64,000 bases of DNA. Source: Amphiura filiformis (Eukaryota; Echinodermata; Ophiuroidea; Amphilepidida; Amphiuridae). Where the stretch lies: assembly GCF_039555335.1 (NCBI RefSeq), contig NW_027305501.1, positions 310,001-374,000 on the forward strand, in the 5' to 3' direction. The position numbers were made by a program, and so were the translations under genes. Under the pieces are notes generated by a model. It saw only the letters and a list, made by a program, of their open reading frames with translations, searched no databases and was not told the DNA's origin. This document shows positions 11,591 through 23,336 of the stretch, piece after piece (position 1 is the first letter of the stretch; every line of letters starts with the position of its first letter).

Positions 11591-12600
11591 TTTGGTGACA
11601 TGTGACCTAAGTGTCAGCATGATGGTGGACCAGTGCAACTTTTTTTGTTTAAAGCAATTATATAAATGGTGTAAAAATGATGCAACAAATGGCTTCAAGT
11701 GGACCTTCATTTTGCAAAATTTCCCCCCTCAGACACCCGTACGTATGCGTAAACAACTGGCCGTTTTCGCTTTTGTTTCGAACACCCGGCACCTGTACAC
11801 TTTAGGCCTATATTATTTTAAGTAATAACTTAATGATTAGGCCTACAGTAATAGAGAATAATGGTCCACGAATGGCTTCGATTGGGCCTTCATTTTCACA
11901 CATTTCCGAACTTTATCTAACTAAAATTCTACACAAAAATAGTGTCAAAATTGTCCACCAAATGGCTTCAATTGGTCCTTCATTTTGCAAAATTGTCCAA
12001 CTTCTCAGGGGGGAACATCCCCCTCAGACACCCCCTGCGTATGTATAAAGAGGTTACTCTTTTCTTTATGCTTTGGATACCCGGAACTTTATGTTTAGGC
12101 CTAAAGCAATTGAATTTATACAATAATCATGATAATATTGAAAACTTGTCCACGAATGGGAAATGAGCCGTCATGGTCAAAATGGTCCACCAAATGGCTT
12201 CAATTAGGTCTACATTTTGCAAAAGTTTCTCACTTTTGAGGGGGCACATCCCCTCAGACATCCCCCCTGCGTCGCGTAAGCAATTGAATTTATACCATAA
12301 TATTATTGAAAACTTGTCCACGAAAATGAAGGGGATATGAGCCGTCATGGTCATTTCACACATTTTCTGCTCTTTCAAACTCAAATTTTACTATGACACG
12401 ATAAATAGTGTCAAAATGGTCCACCAAATGGCTTCAATTAGGTCTACATTTTGCAAACGTTTCTCACTTCTGAGGGAGCACATCACCCTCAGACACCCCC
12501 TGCGTCGTGTAAGCAATACGCTCTTTCAAACTCAAATTTTACACGATAATAGTGTCAAAATGGTCCACCAAATGGCTTCAATTAGGTTAACTCACTTGGC
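11590..12600. repeat. diverged direct repeats around a CCACCAAATGGCTTCAATT core
   Basis: Blocks pairing CACCAAATGGCTTCAATT with ATTTTGCAAA and a C-rich CCCTCAGACACCCCCTGCG recur near 11,640-11,760, 11,950-12,050, 12,180-12,280, 12,420-12,510 and 12,560-12,600. Related shorter words (GAAGCCATTTG) appear at 13,310-13,340 and 13,490-13,520. Units are irregular, 110-250 bp. Apparent ORFs repeat the same peptide because of this structure. Confidence 0.7.
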
Positions 12601-12721
12601 TTTAAAATAAGTTAATAGGTCTGTCACACTACGACGGACTGGATCAACGTACATCACCGAATACAAAAATATTTTATTCGGTGGAAAAATCACCAGTCCG
12701 GCAGAAGATTCGGTGGGATTT

Positions 12722-13035
12722 TGGGTCCGATTCCCGTTCGTCTCTCTATGCGTTGTGGCCGCTAATAATCCTGCAGGCGTCTTATATCCGATCGTTCAAC
12801 GTTCGACAAATGACCGGATTTGGGGGTCCGATTCCCGTTCGTTTCTCTATGCGTTGTGGCCGCTAATAATCCTGCAGGCGTCTTATATTCGATCGTTCAA
12901 CGTCCGACAAATGACCGGATTTGGGGGGTCCGGATTTGGGGGTCCGATTCCCGTTCGTCTCTCTGTGCGTTGTGACCGCTAATAATCTGCAAGCGTTTTA
13001 TATTCAATCGTTCAACGTCCGACAAATGACCGGCG
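12722..13035. repeat. tandem repeat, unit about 102 bp, 3 copies
   Basis: GGTCCGATTCCCGTTCG recurs at about 12,724, 12,825 and 12,941. The third step is longer because a 14-base GGATTTGGGGGTCC piece is duplicated. Copies differ by few bases, so expansion is recent. Overlapping ORFs here are repeat artefacts. Confidence 0.85.
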
Positions 13036-14229
13036 AATCAGTCGCATGTGGCACCAACAGGGACGTCCACCCTATCAGAAAAGTGGGGGAGGAGAGGGTG
13101 TTTGAGAGGGTTTTTGACCCCTTAGAGGCAGTGACGTAGCAAGCACTTTTTCAGAGGGTGAACAAAGTGGGTAAAGACAACTTTTAAGGGGGAAAACTTT
13201 GACGAAAATGGTCAAATATTGGCGAATAAGTACAAAAGGGCTACAAACCTGATATATCAGGGCAACCAGCGTCCGGGGGCAATAGAGGTGAGAAACCTTT
13301 GGACAATGAAGGCCCAGTTGAAGCCATTTGTCATTTTTTGGATCAATTTTAGCACTATTATTGGGTACTATTTTAGTTTGAAACAGCCGAAATTGGTGAA
13401 AGAAAGCCTAATTGAAGCCATTATATAATATAAACAATTGTTTTAAAAATAACACAGAAGCAAACAGGAAGACTTGTCCATTTTTCAAAATGAAGGTCCA
13501 TTTGAAGCCATTTGCATGGGGACTTTAGGGCCTATTTACATTATTAGGCCTAGGCCTATTGTGTAAAAATTTAGTTTTAAAAATGGAAAATTTGGAAAAT
13601 TGTTTTTGGTGCATCATTTTTACACTATTATTGCCTTAAACAAAAAAAACAAAGAAGGCCCGAACTGATCCACTGACACTGACACTAGATATAAGACTTC
13701 AGACTCGTAATTTCAGGTAAAGCATGCATGGATTGATATGTTAAAGTCAGTAATAGACCTAAGTCCGTCTTAAATACTGACTTTGGTGACAAAATGTCAC
13801 GGGCCCTACATATCGACGGGCCGGCAGTAATTTTCAAAGGCTTTTGGGCCAAGGAACCACATTTAAGCACTGCCTATAATAATCACAGGCCTATACTTAG
13901 GCTTACTACTATCCTGGGCCTACTCAATAACGTACAATTTAACCTTTTCCATGTTTTTTCTTCTTTTTTCTTTCTTGTCAATCACTAAAACTGGTAGGAA
14001 TTTCTACCCTTCAGAAAGTGCCAATCCCTCATTACTACTTACATGCACATGCCTACTAAATTACGTGCAATTTAACTTTTTCTCTTCTCTTCTCTCAATT
14101 TTTCTCACTTTCTTTTCTTTTTTCTCTCCTTTCCCCCTTTTTTCTACTTGTCAGTCACTAAAGTACTGGGGGAATATGATCTTTCATCACTCACCCTTCA
14201 CACAGTCCCCCCCCATCCCATGTTCGATG

Positions 14230-14974
14230 CACATGTTAGCCATAGGCCTACATCCGCACGCGCCTGCGAAACCTTGCAAACACCTGCGGTATATAAACGA
14301 AAGAATAACGAACAAACCCAGGGTATATATACAGAAGAGTACGAACACACATCGGACAACTTCCGAACATGTGTATTCGGCACACTTCGCTGCAAGCTTG
14401 AAAAACTTGAAACGCATTGTCGACGGACTAAACAAACATCACCTAACACGAAACGCATTTGGCGGATAATAGCAGGACATATGAAGAACATAAAACGAAC
14501 ATTGACGAACACTAACGGATTTGCTAAAATACCATCCGTTTCTTATACGGAAGACCGATCCGGTGTAGTGTGACACTAAGACGGTTTGTGTCGCGTACAT
14601 CACCGAATGCAAAAATATGCTATCCGCTAGTGAAGGCCTCACAGGAACGTATTTACAACGAACACGGGCCGAGTGCAACGAACAAATAACGAACATGAAC
14701 GAAAGAAGAGCGAACAAACTCCGCAATATGCAGCACCATACGAACACACATCGGATAAATACCGAACATGTGTATTCGGTACACTCCGTTCAAGTTTTGT
14801 GCATGCACAAAACTTGCCGACGGACTTAACGCACATCACCTAACATGAAACGCATTTGGCGGATGATAGCAGGACATAAAAAGAACATAAAAGCGATCAT
14901 TGACGAACAACAACGGATTTATTAAAATACCATCCGTTTCTTATACGGAAGACCTATTCGATGTAGTGTGACAG
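14230..14974. repeat. two-copy direct repeat of about 350 bp
   Basis: The blocks 14,230-14,575 and 14,625-14,974 share words such as ACGAACACACATCGGA, GAACATGTGTATTCGG, CGCATTTGGCGGAT and ACCATCCGTTTCTTATACGG in the same order. Both end in GTAGTGTGACA. This is the dimer end of the composite element; ORFs on both strands here arise from it. Confidence 0.75.
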
Positions 14975-15318
14975 GCGCATAAATAACAAAATAAAACATC
15001 TTCCAGTCCTAATATTTTAGAGGGTCAGTGAAAACAATGTGGGTTTTCCACTGATATTTTGGGAGAAAATGGGGATGAAGCTGTTGATAGACTGTCTGAA
15101 ACATTCACACTCAAAATCTTTCTGCAAAATTCATGTTTTTTAACTTTTTTATTTGATTTTCAATTACATGGAAAATAAAAATAATAGAAACATAATTTTT
15201 TTAATGATTTTCCTTTCTCAACAACTGACTTGTGCTTGATGACAATCATCATAAATATGTTTATAGTCAATTCAGTATCAGTATAGGAATGTCAGTATCT
15301 TACCTAAATTACAAAATA

Positions 15319-15479
15319 CAGTGGAACACAAAATCTGTTAACACAAAAACCTTATAACAGTGATTTTGAAGTCCCTGGCTTTGCTTTTGTATGTTAAAAG
15401 TACCTGATAACACAAAATGTTGATAACATAAACTCAATCCTGTGGCTCCATAAATTTCATGTTAAAAGCGGTTCCACTG
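15319..15479. mobile_element. short MITE, CAGTGGAAC ends, TA target duplication (copy 1)
   Basis: CAGTGGAAC at the left is matched by GTTCCACTG at the right, with TA on each side (15,317-15,318 and 15,480-15,481). The interior repeats TAACACAAA-type words. Two relatives lie at 18,494-18,642 and 19,561-19,736. Ends and TA duplication fit the Tc1/mariner superfamily, pogo/Tigger branch (inference). Confidence 0.75.
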
Positions 15480-15627
15480 TATGTACGTACAGCAAGGTAT
15501 GGTATCTCTTGTGTCTATGTTCTTTATTGCCTTTATAAAATGCATCTATACATAAGGATATAGAAGCCGTGCATGTTTTTATCCAAATTTCAAACAAAAA
15601 ATTTGTGCTAGCATCCGTAATTAGAGA

Positions 15628-16060
15628 ATAAAGGTATTGTTTTTAGTTTCTTCTGTGCATCTATCATATCATCATATAACACAGACGACATCATTATTTT
15701 ATTGTAAATCAAAGAGGCGAATTTTACGCCGAAAATAATGATGTGCCCGTGTTATATGAGATAGATGCACGATAGCGACTAAATACAATACTTTATTCAC
15801 ATTCTTAAACAATTCAAATAAAATATCATAAGTATAACAAATTTTAATCAATTTAAGTCCTACATTTTAAAATGAATTACCTAGGGCATAAAATTGACCA
15901 GTCCCTTTGTTGCTCTGCGCCTCCGATTGGTTCAAATAGCGAGTATCACGGATCGCATTGATGCACACGCAGCTGAACTGTGTTATATCATGTCATATCA
16001 CACGGATGAGAAGCAATAAGATTGCAGGACCATTCTCAATTGTTTAAGAATGTGGTTTTT
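15628..16060. repeat. nested inverted repeats
   Basis: AACACAGACGACATCATTATTTT near 15,680 is mirrored near 15,730-15,755, and the pairing extends outward to a GTATTGTTTTTAG word at about 15,635 and its image at 15,785. A second pair, ATTCTTAAACAATT at about 15,800 and its complement at about 16,036-16,050, encloses the right side. No ORF. Probably two foldback elements. Confidence 0.55.
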
Positions 16061-16118
16061 TTTTCAATAAACTGTTGGGATCAACTTTTGGTGCATGTTT
16101 TTTGTGGAATAAACTGGA

Positions 16119-16655
16119 GATATCCCTTATGAAAATGGCAAGCATTTTTGCAAGCTTGCAAAGTGGTTGCGCATGCTTGCATTATACAAGGTTGTGCAAA
16201 CAATTCTGCAAGCTTGCGCAAGCTTAATTTTGGAACAATACGGGCATGCGCAAGCAGGCAAATCGGTCCGTTGCATGCTTGCAATTCGCAAGCATGCTTG
16301 CAATCATAAGCATGCTTGCAATTCGCATGTCATGCACTGCAAGCAGTTTGCTTGTTGCATGCTTGCATTGAGCGTGCTTGCGCCCTGCATGACCTCGATC
16401 ACCGCGTGCTTGCCTCTGCATGCTTGCAGTTGCTTGCGCAGGCATACAAGAGCTTGCGCAAGCTTTTATTTGGAACAATATGGTCATGCGCAAGCTTTTA
16501 CTGCAAGCACCCACAGTGTCTTGGCCAATGCTTGCGCAAACAAGCCCATCTTTCACAAGCATGCGCAAGCTTGCAATACGCATGTGCAAGCTTGCAATGC
16601 GCATGCTAAGTGTGCGCACGGGCGATATAGACATCAGGTCCAATTTAATTACAAA
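16119..16655. repeat. dense GCAAGC / GCATGC array, copy 1
   Basis: For about 490 bases nearly every 10-15 bases carry GCTTGC, GCAAGC or GCATGC, often fused as GCAAGCTTGC, GCATGCTTGC or TTGCGCAAGC. The array is therefore made of overlapping short palindromes rather than a fixed-length unit. Flanks (ATCCCTTATGAAAATG on the left; AATTAAATTGGACCTGATGTC on the right, read on the - strand) match those of the inverted copy at 26,205-26,652. ORFs through it on both strands are Cys/Ala/His-rich artefacts. Confidence 0.8.
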
Positions 16656-16659
16656 TATA

Positions 16660-17385
16660 CGTATTTCGCCTGTAACTGTAAACCTACTAATTCGTATTTT
16701 TACACAACATTCATGTTTCTTCAATCTGCAGCAGTTTATTCATAGATACATCAGTTTTTGCCATCTTTTCGCTTCATATTTTACTAAAGTACACATACTT
16801 TAGAGCGGTTTAACTGATGTTTACATCCATGAACAAGTGGATGCATTGTGATGTAATTCTGATTACATTTCATATTTTTGTCTATTGAGATGGCAGCAAG
16901 CTGAGAGCCGATGAACAAATTTCATGACACAGTTCTAAAACTTGCTCTACCAAGGAAATAATACAGATAAATACAAAATAATTTTTCTAGACTTGTTTAC
17001 AATGTTCAGTAACATGTTATAGTTGGATATATTTTCAGACAAAATGATACACTTCACATCTGGTTGTTGTGCTTGGCAATTAAATTCTTCTTTCAAGTAA
17101 CTACAGTACAATCTTGCAAAATAATATGACTTTCTACATGTGTAGTTATTTCACCCGGCTGTACCTTAAACATTGATTTTGCATTCTACATGTAGTTGTG
17201 TTAGTTCACTGCTACATGTTTTTGGTTCCCCATTTACACCTTGAAGCTAAGCTGTTAACTAATCAAGAATGAAAGACATACTGGATTAATAATATCAATA
17301 ATTGTTGGAAACATTTCATATCATTTTACATAATTCATAGCTACGATACGTAGGAGCAACACGTTTTCCAAAAAAATACTGATCA
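16660..17385. other. non-coding stretch
   Basis: AT-rich sequence without a convincing ORF, splice-bounded exon or repeat that I can recognise. Confidence 0.4.
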
Positions 17386-17387
17386 TA

Positions 17388-17962
17388 TACGAGGGAGTAT
17401 CTAAAAGTTTTGACATCGCCCGGAAGTGAAAGAGCTATTATACCGATGAAATTGTGTCAGTGTAATCACTGGTCCTTATGTACATAATGGTCCAAAAATA
17501 CTTTCTTTACAGGTGGCGCTAGATGGGCAGTAGGCGCATAACCTGCAAGATGGTGAAAATTGAGGCACGCAGCGTGATTAAGTTCCTGCATTTGAAGGGT
17601 TAGACCTACAATGCTCAGAAAATCTATGATGAAATGAAAGCAATCTACGGTGATGATTGCCCATCATATGGCACTATTGCTTTTTGAAAAGCTCACAGAT
17701 GAGCCAAGAAGTGGACGTCCATCACTTACAGATGATGCGGCCACAGTGAAAAAACTCAAGAAAGTGGAGGACCTTATCATGAAAAGGTTATGCGCCTACT
17801 TCCCATCTAAGCGCCACCTATGAAGAAAGTAAACATACTTATGAGACCATTTTTGGACCATAATGTACATGTATAAGGACCAGTGATTACAATGACAAAA
17901 TTTCATCAGTATAGCTCTTTCACTTCTGGGTGATGTCAAAAACTTTTGGATATCCCCTCGTA
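17388..17962 (+). mobile_element. internally deleted mariner element
   Basis: TIRs read TACGAGGGAGTATCTAAAAG at the left and the near match TACGAGGGGATATCCAAAAG from the right, with TA on both sides (17,386-17,387; 17,963-17,964). From ATG at 17,550 a decayed transposase N-terminus is readable: MVKIEARSVIKFLHLKG, a stop, then YNAQKIYDEMKAIYGDDC, the first helix-turn-helix of mariner transposases. The catalytic D,D,D domain is missing. At 575 bp it is under half the usual 1.3 kb. Confidence 0.85.
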
Positions 17963-18493
17963 TATTGCAACAGGTTCAGCAGGTTTGGTTGGTAAATAAA
18001 GAACTAAAATAGACTTAAACCATCAAAAACCATGCTAAAAAACTGTCTTCTTGCTAAAAACTGCTTGGTTTCGATCGGTGGTTTGACAGATTCAAAACAT
18101 GATCATGCTGATTTCATTTCGCAGTATAGATATTTTAAGTCTATCTATCCAGATGTAATTTACATAATAAATAAGCATCATTGGCAATAGGTTTACCATT
18201 TTCACCCCCATGTGGCAGCCGAAATCAGTGCGTATTTTATTGAGCGCATCAGCTTCAAATCGCTATCATTCGTTCAAAGCGCTGGTGTACACGCTTAAAG
18301 ACGCTACATAGATACACGAGCCGAAACAGCTTTCTCAACGCGTTAACGTCACTGTCACATTAGGACGAAAAATGGTATAGTCATCCAGCAAATACACTCA
18401 AATGTTCCTTTTTTTAAAATTGTCAATTTAAAATCAAACAATAAAAGGCTGGTTAATGTGGCTTAAATGATGTTACATAATACACTGTAGATA

Positions 18494-18642
18494 CAGTGGA
18501 AACTGCATGGTTACCCTGTTTACACAAGATTCTGAAACACAAAAAGTCCCAAGCATAATTTAAACAATTAACAAAAGACCTGATTACACACAACCCTTTC
18601 AATCTGAGGCCCAGACAATTTTGTGTTAATGAGGTTCCACTG
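18494..18642. mobile_element. short MITE, CAGTGGAAAC end, TA target duplication (copy 2)
   Basis: CAGTGGAAACTGCATGG at the left pairs with AATGAGGTTCCACTG at the right; TA flanks at 18,492-18,493 and 18,643-18,644. The interior has TTACACAA and AACACAAAAAG words like its relatives. No ORF. Confidence 0.75.
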
Positions 18643-19560
18643 TATATTTTTAGATTATTAGCTGTGCATATTCATGAGGCCTAAAAATGCATTGCCCTTA
18701 GAGCTCCAAAGTCAAGGTCCGTCGGACATAACTATTCTTTATATATTTTTACCATAATATTAAAGAGTTGCTTGTTATGAATTACAAACAGGTCAGATAT
18801 TTGACCAATTTTATAAAACAATCAAAAGTTTTGATCGATCCATTTTACACTGCCTCAAAATGAATCAAAAAATGGTTAAGTTTCATGCGCATGACTCCGA
18901 TAAATCCGTCTTTGACAAGCAAAATTAGTGCAAAGTTCTTTTTTCACATGACTTTTTTGTGTAACATCTTAACTCGTCATTTTGCATGGCTGATTTATGT
19001 AGAGCATTTTCTTCTTGGTGCGTTGCCATTGTTGGAAGTCTATTCCTGCTGCAGTAGGGTCACATTTCAGCAGCAACTGAAAGCAAATTGTAGATAAGTT
19101 ACTGTTAGTTACACTTCAATTAGCAAAATGAATATTCCGCTTACATCTGAAACAACACCGTTCAGAAAAAATATTTTGTGTTGGTGAGAAATTAGGATCA
19201 TTAAAGTTTTTCACTTTATTTAGTTTAATATAGCCTCATCAATTAAACCAACACAAATTGTTTTGGTGAACATTCAAAATGGAATTTTGACAACTTATGA
19301 CAAAGGTCAGGAAACTTTAATAAGGAAAATCTTACACTTCTAAAATTTTAGTCAGGGTCTACAAAAAATGTATGGCGGGTCAGATATTTCCACATCACTT
19401 TTTCCCCACCAGGGCTTTTTTCACCAGGGCAGTGAAGGATACAAATTTACATTTTAATGAGTACGGGAATTAAGCATAGCCCCATTTTTCTTCATCAAAA
19501 GTGACATGTTGGTGCCAGTATCAGAAGAAAGCTCATTTCTCATAACCAAGTAAAATAATA

Positions 19561-19736
19561 CAGTGGCAACTCGTTAACACAAACCCTCTTAACACGAAGT
19601 TCCTGATAACAAGAAGTATGTTTTACATTCCAAGCATACATTTCACATGTGTTATTAGAACTGGATAACACGAACTCCTGATAACAAGAAGTAAAATTTG
19701 AATTCTGCACAACTTTGTGTTAATGAGTTTCCACTG
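19561..19736. mobile_element. short MITE, CAGTGGCAACTC end, TA target duplication (copy 3)
   Basis: CAGTGGCAACTCGTTAACAC at the left pairs with GTGTTAATGAGTTTCCACTG at the right; TA flanks at 19,559-19,560 and 19,737-19,738. It is the clearest of the three copies and shows the family's AACACAA interior words. Confidence 0.8.
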
Positions 19737-20250
19737 TACCGTATACAATTTATTGCTTGAGATATTTAAGTTTTGTTTGATGGTACGAACAAAAATGTAG
19801 GGAATTGGGATTACCACACCGGAACGGAAGGAAGTGCATCATGTACTATCCTATGGGGAACTGTTGTAACCATTTTTGTTAAATTTATATCGAAACCGTA
19901 CCTTTGGTATTTGAGTGAATTCCTCCAGACTGTAGACAGTGTGTATGATATATCCATTGAGTCTTGTACTTTTCAAGCATCACGGTTGCCTGTGAAAAAA
20001 ATGCATGAAATTAAAAATGGTATTTGACAAGCTGTACGTCTGAGCGTAAGTTTTGGGTGGCGAAGCGATATTAATTGCAGACCATGCACAGAGCATTTGG
20101 TTTTTGGTTGTGAAACTTTTTTAAACTGTTGCGATTTTGTCGTTCACAGGCTCTTTCGAATGGTAGTGACAGGTACATGACTACATGTAAGTCACATGAA
20201 AATTTTCAAGCGCAATATTGAGATTATCATCGCTGTATTTTGAAAAGTAA

Positions 20251-20703
20251 CACCCTAGGATAGCAAAAGTATACATTTTTGGAAAGCTCTTGGCCCAAGG
20301 ATTAAAAAAAACCCTTAACCTTAACATTAGTTTAATGTCTACAGGCGTGATACCCTAAAAAAATATTTTTCAACACATTTACACCAACGGGTTGAAATGG
20401 TATAAAAATCCACCAGACATTTTCTTATACCGGTACACATTGTTTTTCTATCGTTCAGCTCTATATCATTACATTAGAAAGCTAATGGTCTCAACTTTTC
20501 AAAACTGCATGAAGAATTAAGGGGTACACATGAATCAGTACCAGTAACCAAAATAAGCTTCATCTAAAATGAAAAAAAAAAAAATGCTTGCATTTTATAC
20601 ATTATTTCTTTCCACATACACTCTACATTAGTTCTGATACCATTTTTAGATTCCTTGGACCAATAGCTTTCCAAAAATGTATACTTTTACTATCATAGGG
20701 TGT
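20251..20703. repeat. foldback element of about 450 bp
   Basis: The left arm (CACCCTAGGATAGCAAAAG, GTATACATTTTTGGAAAGCT) is complemented at 20,650-20,703 with few mismatches. Each arm is about 55 bp. Interior has no ORF. A non-autonomous DNA transposon is the simplest reading. Confidence 0.7.
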
Positions 20704-21519
20704 ATAGATTTCTAAATATGACCATTGGTACCCAAATCGGTGCATGACAGAAAAATTAGACCGGTGACCCAAAATCGGGTGATCTACCGTACCTTGCTCA
20801 CCGATAGCTTCACATTCGTTTCAGGGTTGTAGCTAGACCAAGTTGAGTGCCGCTAATTTTACTATCAAATTAGAGTGCTGGCTCGGGGCACAATCTTTTT
20901 AGCGAACATGCGGGTCAGGGAATAGGAAAGGGGTATACCCCCAAATTTTTTTTTAATTTTAAAAAATGTTTAATTTTTTTAAATTTTTTTTTTTTTTTTT
21001 TAGTGCGGTTGGCGCCGGTCCATGCCGGTAATTGGCTGACCGACCAAGCGCTACAACACTGCATTCTTTGCTAGAGACTAGAGAGACAGATTCGCTAAAG
21101 CATGACACTTTCTGTGTATTTAAAAGCAATGGAAGTACACTTCAGTAAACACAGCTGATCACATCGGGCGAACGCATCAAAAAATTTAGACTTTTCAAAA
21201 TAGGCCAATTTTAATTATGACGGTCGACAGTACTTTGGATCCAAGTTTAAAAATTAACAGAATAAATATCATCCGTTGCTAATGCTATACTATTTGCTAA
21301 AAATGTCAATGCTGTTCGACCAAAAAACGATAGCAACATATTATAAACTCAGCATCGAATGAGTATCGTGTACAAATTGAAGCTAGAGTTCTCATCGAGT
21401 CCGTGCCGATACCTACTGAAAAAAAACCCGATCATGCGACAGTTTCATATGCTACTGCTAGTCTCTTAAATTGTAGTCAAACTAGTAGTTCTCAACATGC
21501 TCAAGTAACACTGTGCATA
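20704..21519. other. non-coding stretch
   Basis: It contains an A/T-only block with homopolymer T (20,945-21,002). No gene or clear repeat otherwise. Confidence 0.4.
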
Positions 21520-23330
21520 CTAGGGTGCATCAAACGCCCCTCATGTCAATGTAATTTTTTGCTCATATGATTAACGTGTGCCACTTGTCAAGTTAAATAA
21601 GTGGTCCAAATTTAAATTCAAACGGAGGTCGGGAAATGGGTCCACCAAAAGCTCAAAGTTTGAACGTTATTTGCATGTATAACATATAATTACACATGAG
21701 GCAGCTATTTAGTTTTTGGTACTTTATGACATGCACAATAAAGGCTGCCTCATTGATTTGTGCACTAAGTAGCCAAAATGTATCATCTCAATGATCTCAT
21801 ACTTACAAATCATAATAATCATGCTAGGATGATGTCACAGGTTATAGATATGCCTTCAAAATGAATAGCTGCCCCATGTATTCAAATACATAATAAAGCA
21901 TACATATCTCTTATAGTCTTATTTGGTGTTAATTCACTTTACGGTTGCCATCAGAAAGGAGTCAATAGATAACCAGTTAAATACAATGATGCTTCTGCTT
22001 GAGCAGTGAACAATTAAAAAGCCATTATATTATTTATATTACCATTGCTAAAGATACTGCCCATGAAGTGAAAGTTACTAGTTTAGTCTTAATCACGGCT
22101 ATCGCTATACAGTTTACGCTTCCGCAAATTTGGTGTCTTCTTCCGATCTTGCTCCACCACCTGCAGAACATTCTGATAATGTTTCTCACTGTGGGCTGTA
22201 GCCAGGAAATCGGCACTCAGTTTCACACCACGTTCCGCTGCGTCATTAACCACATTGATGGCTTTTAACATTGTTTAAGGAGGATAGATACGCTGGGGAT
22301 TCTGGCCATGTGTCTACGTCATCTGTTAAGAACAATCTGCAAGATGCTCATAGTAAACCAAGAGTCTCTGCCGGCAAAGTCAGCTAAAGCTGTTGTTTGT
22401 GTGATGTTCTCATCAGAGAACTTAGGCTTACCAAAGCCTGAACCATACCGATTAGTTGGTGTGACCATCACTTCATCGGGTTTAACTGCGAGAAGCCTAC
22501 TAGCAAGAGCTTGTTTCTCCTGTGGTGGCACCTTATCACTGAAGAGAGCCAGTGGGATCATTTCTTGGGAGATGTACCACAGATGTCGTTTCATGGCTTT
22601 TAGGGCACTTGCAGCAACATCAGCATTGACATCAGAATACTTAAACAGCCCACAGTGAGAAACATTATCAGAATGTTCTGCAGGTGGTGGAGCAAGATCG
22701 GAAGAAGACACCAAATTTGCGGAAGCGTAAACTGTATGGCGATAGCCGTGATTAAGACTAAACTAATAACTTTCACTTCATGGGCAGTATCTTGAGCAAT
22801 GGTACATGTAATATAAATAATATAATGGCTTTTTAATTGTTCACTGCTCAAGCAGAAGCATCATTGTATTTAACTGGTTATCTATTGCCTCCTTTCTGAT
22901 GGCAACCGTAAAGTGAATTAACACCAAATAAGACTATAAGAGATATGTATGCTTTATTATGTATTTGAATACATGGGGCATCTATTCATTTTGAAGGCAT
23001 ATCTATAACCTGTGACATCATCCTAGCATGATTATTATGATTTGTAAGTATGAGATCATTGAGATGATACATTTTGGCTACTTAGTGCACAAATCAATGA
23101 GGCAGCCTTTATTGTGCATGTCATAAAGTACCGAAAACTAAATAGCTGCCTCATGTGTAATTATATGTTATACATGCAAATAACGTTCAAACTTTGAGCT
23201 CGCGGTGGACCCATTTCCCGACCTCCGTTTGAATTTAAATTTGGACCACTTATTTAACTTGACAAGTGGCACACTTTAATCATATGAACAAAAAATAACA
23301 TTGACATGAGGGGCGTTTGATGCACCCTAG
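21520..23330. mobile_element. 1.8 kb element made of a 680-bp inverted repeat
   Basis: The left arm (21,520-22,199) and right arm (22,645-23,330) are near-identical inverted copies, ending CTAGGGTGCATC at both termini. TGCATA directly flanks both sides (21,514-21,519; 23,331-23,336), a 6-bp target duplication. The 445-bp spacer and part of each arm derive from a decayed protein gene. High arm identity implies a recent event. A 6-bp duplication is known for Polintons but is not proof; the superfamily is open. Confidence 0.8.
22034..22714 (-). pseudogene. fragment of a widespread but uncharacterised protein family
   Basis: From the right arm into the spacer, the - strand reads GLFKYSDVNADVAASALKAM, KRHLWYISQEMIPLALFSDK, then GFGKPKF and TTALADFAG. 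After a frameshift near 22,270-22,310 it continues NVVNDAAERGVKLSADFL and YQNVLQVVEQDRKKTPNLRK to a stop inside the left arm. From memory this resembles uncharacterised proteins in cnidarians, arthropods and echinoderms that end in a 'VVNDxAERGVKL...QxVLQVV' motif; I cannot name a function. The C-terminal part is present twice, once per arm. No intact start or frame remains. Confidence 0.6.
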
Positions 23331-23336
23331 TGCATA

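Larger units (their letters stand above)
12621..14974. mobile_element. composite TIR element (CTGTCACACTAC ends)
   Basis: The left end is CTGTCACACTACGACGG and the right end is GTAGTGTGACAG. A third end, GTAGTGTGACACTAAGACGG at 14,564-14,583, serves as both a right end and a new left end. Two elements thus appear joined head to tail: 12,621-14,575 and 14,571-14,974. CGTACATCACCGAATRCAAAA follows both left ends. No transposase is seen. Inside are a 102-bp tandem repeat, a CT-rich tract (13,940-14,150) and a two-copy terminal block. Confidence 0.6.
17965..20250. other. non-coding stretch with two MITEs
   Basis: Apart from the elements at 18,494-18,642 and 19,561-19,736, I see no gene. Short ORFs at 18,885-19,097 and 19,773-20,027 have no recognisable domain or splice context. 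Confidence 0.4.

Noticed and set aside
13951-14839. Several overlapping ORFs of 66-172 codons
   Set aside because: They come from the two-copy terminal block of a TIR element and a CT-rich tract; no domain and open on both strands.
16081-16803. Overlapping Cys/Ala/His-rich ORFs on both strands
   Set aside because: They are open only because GCAAGC/GCATGC words avoid stop codons in several frames; no codon periodicity or domain.
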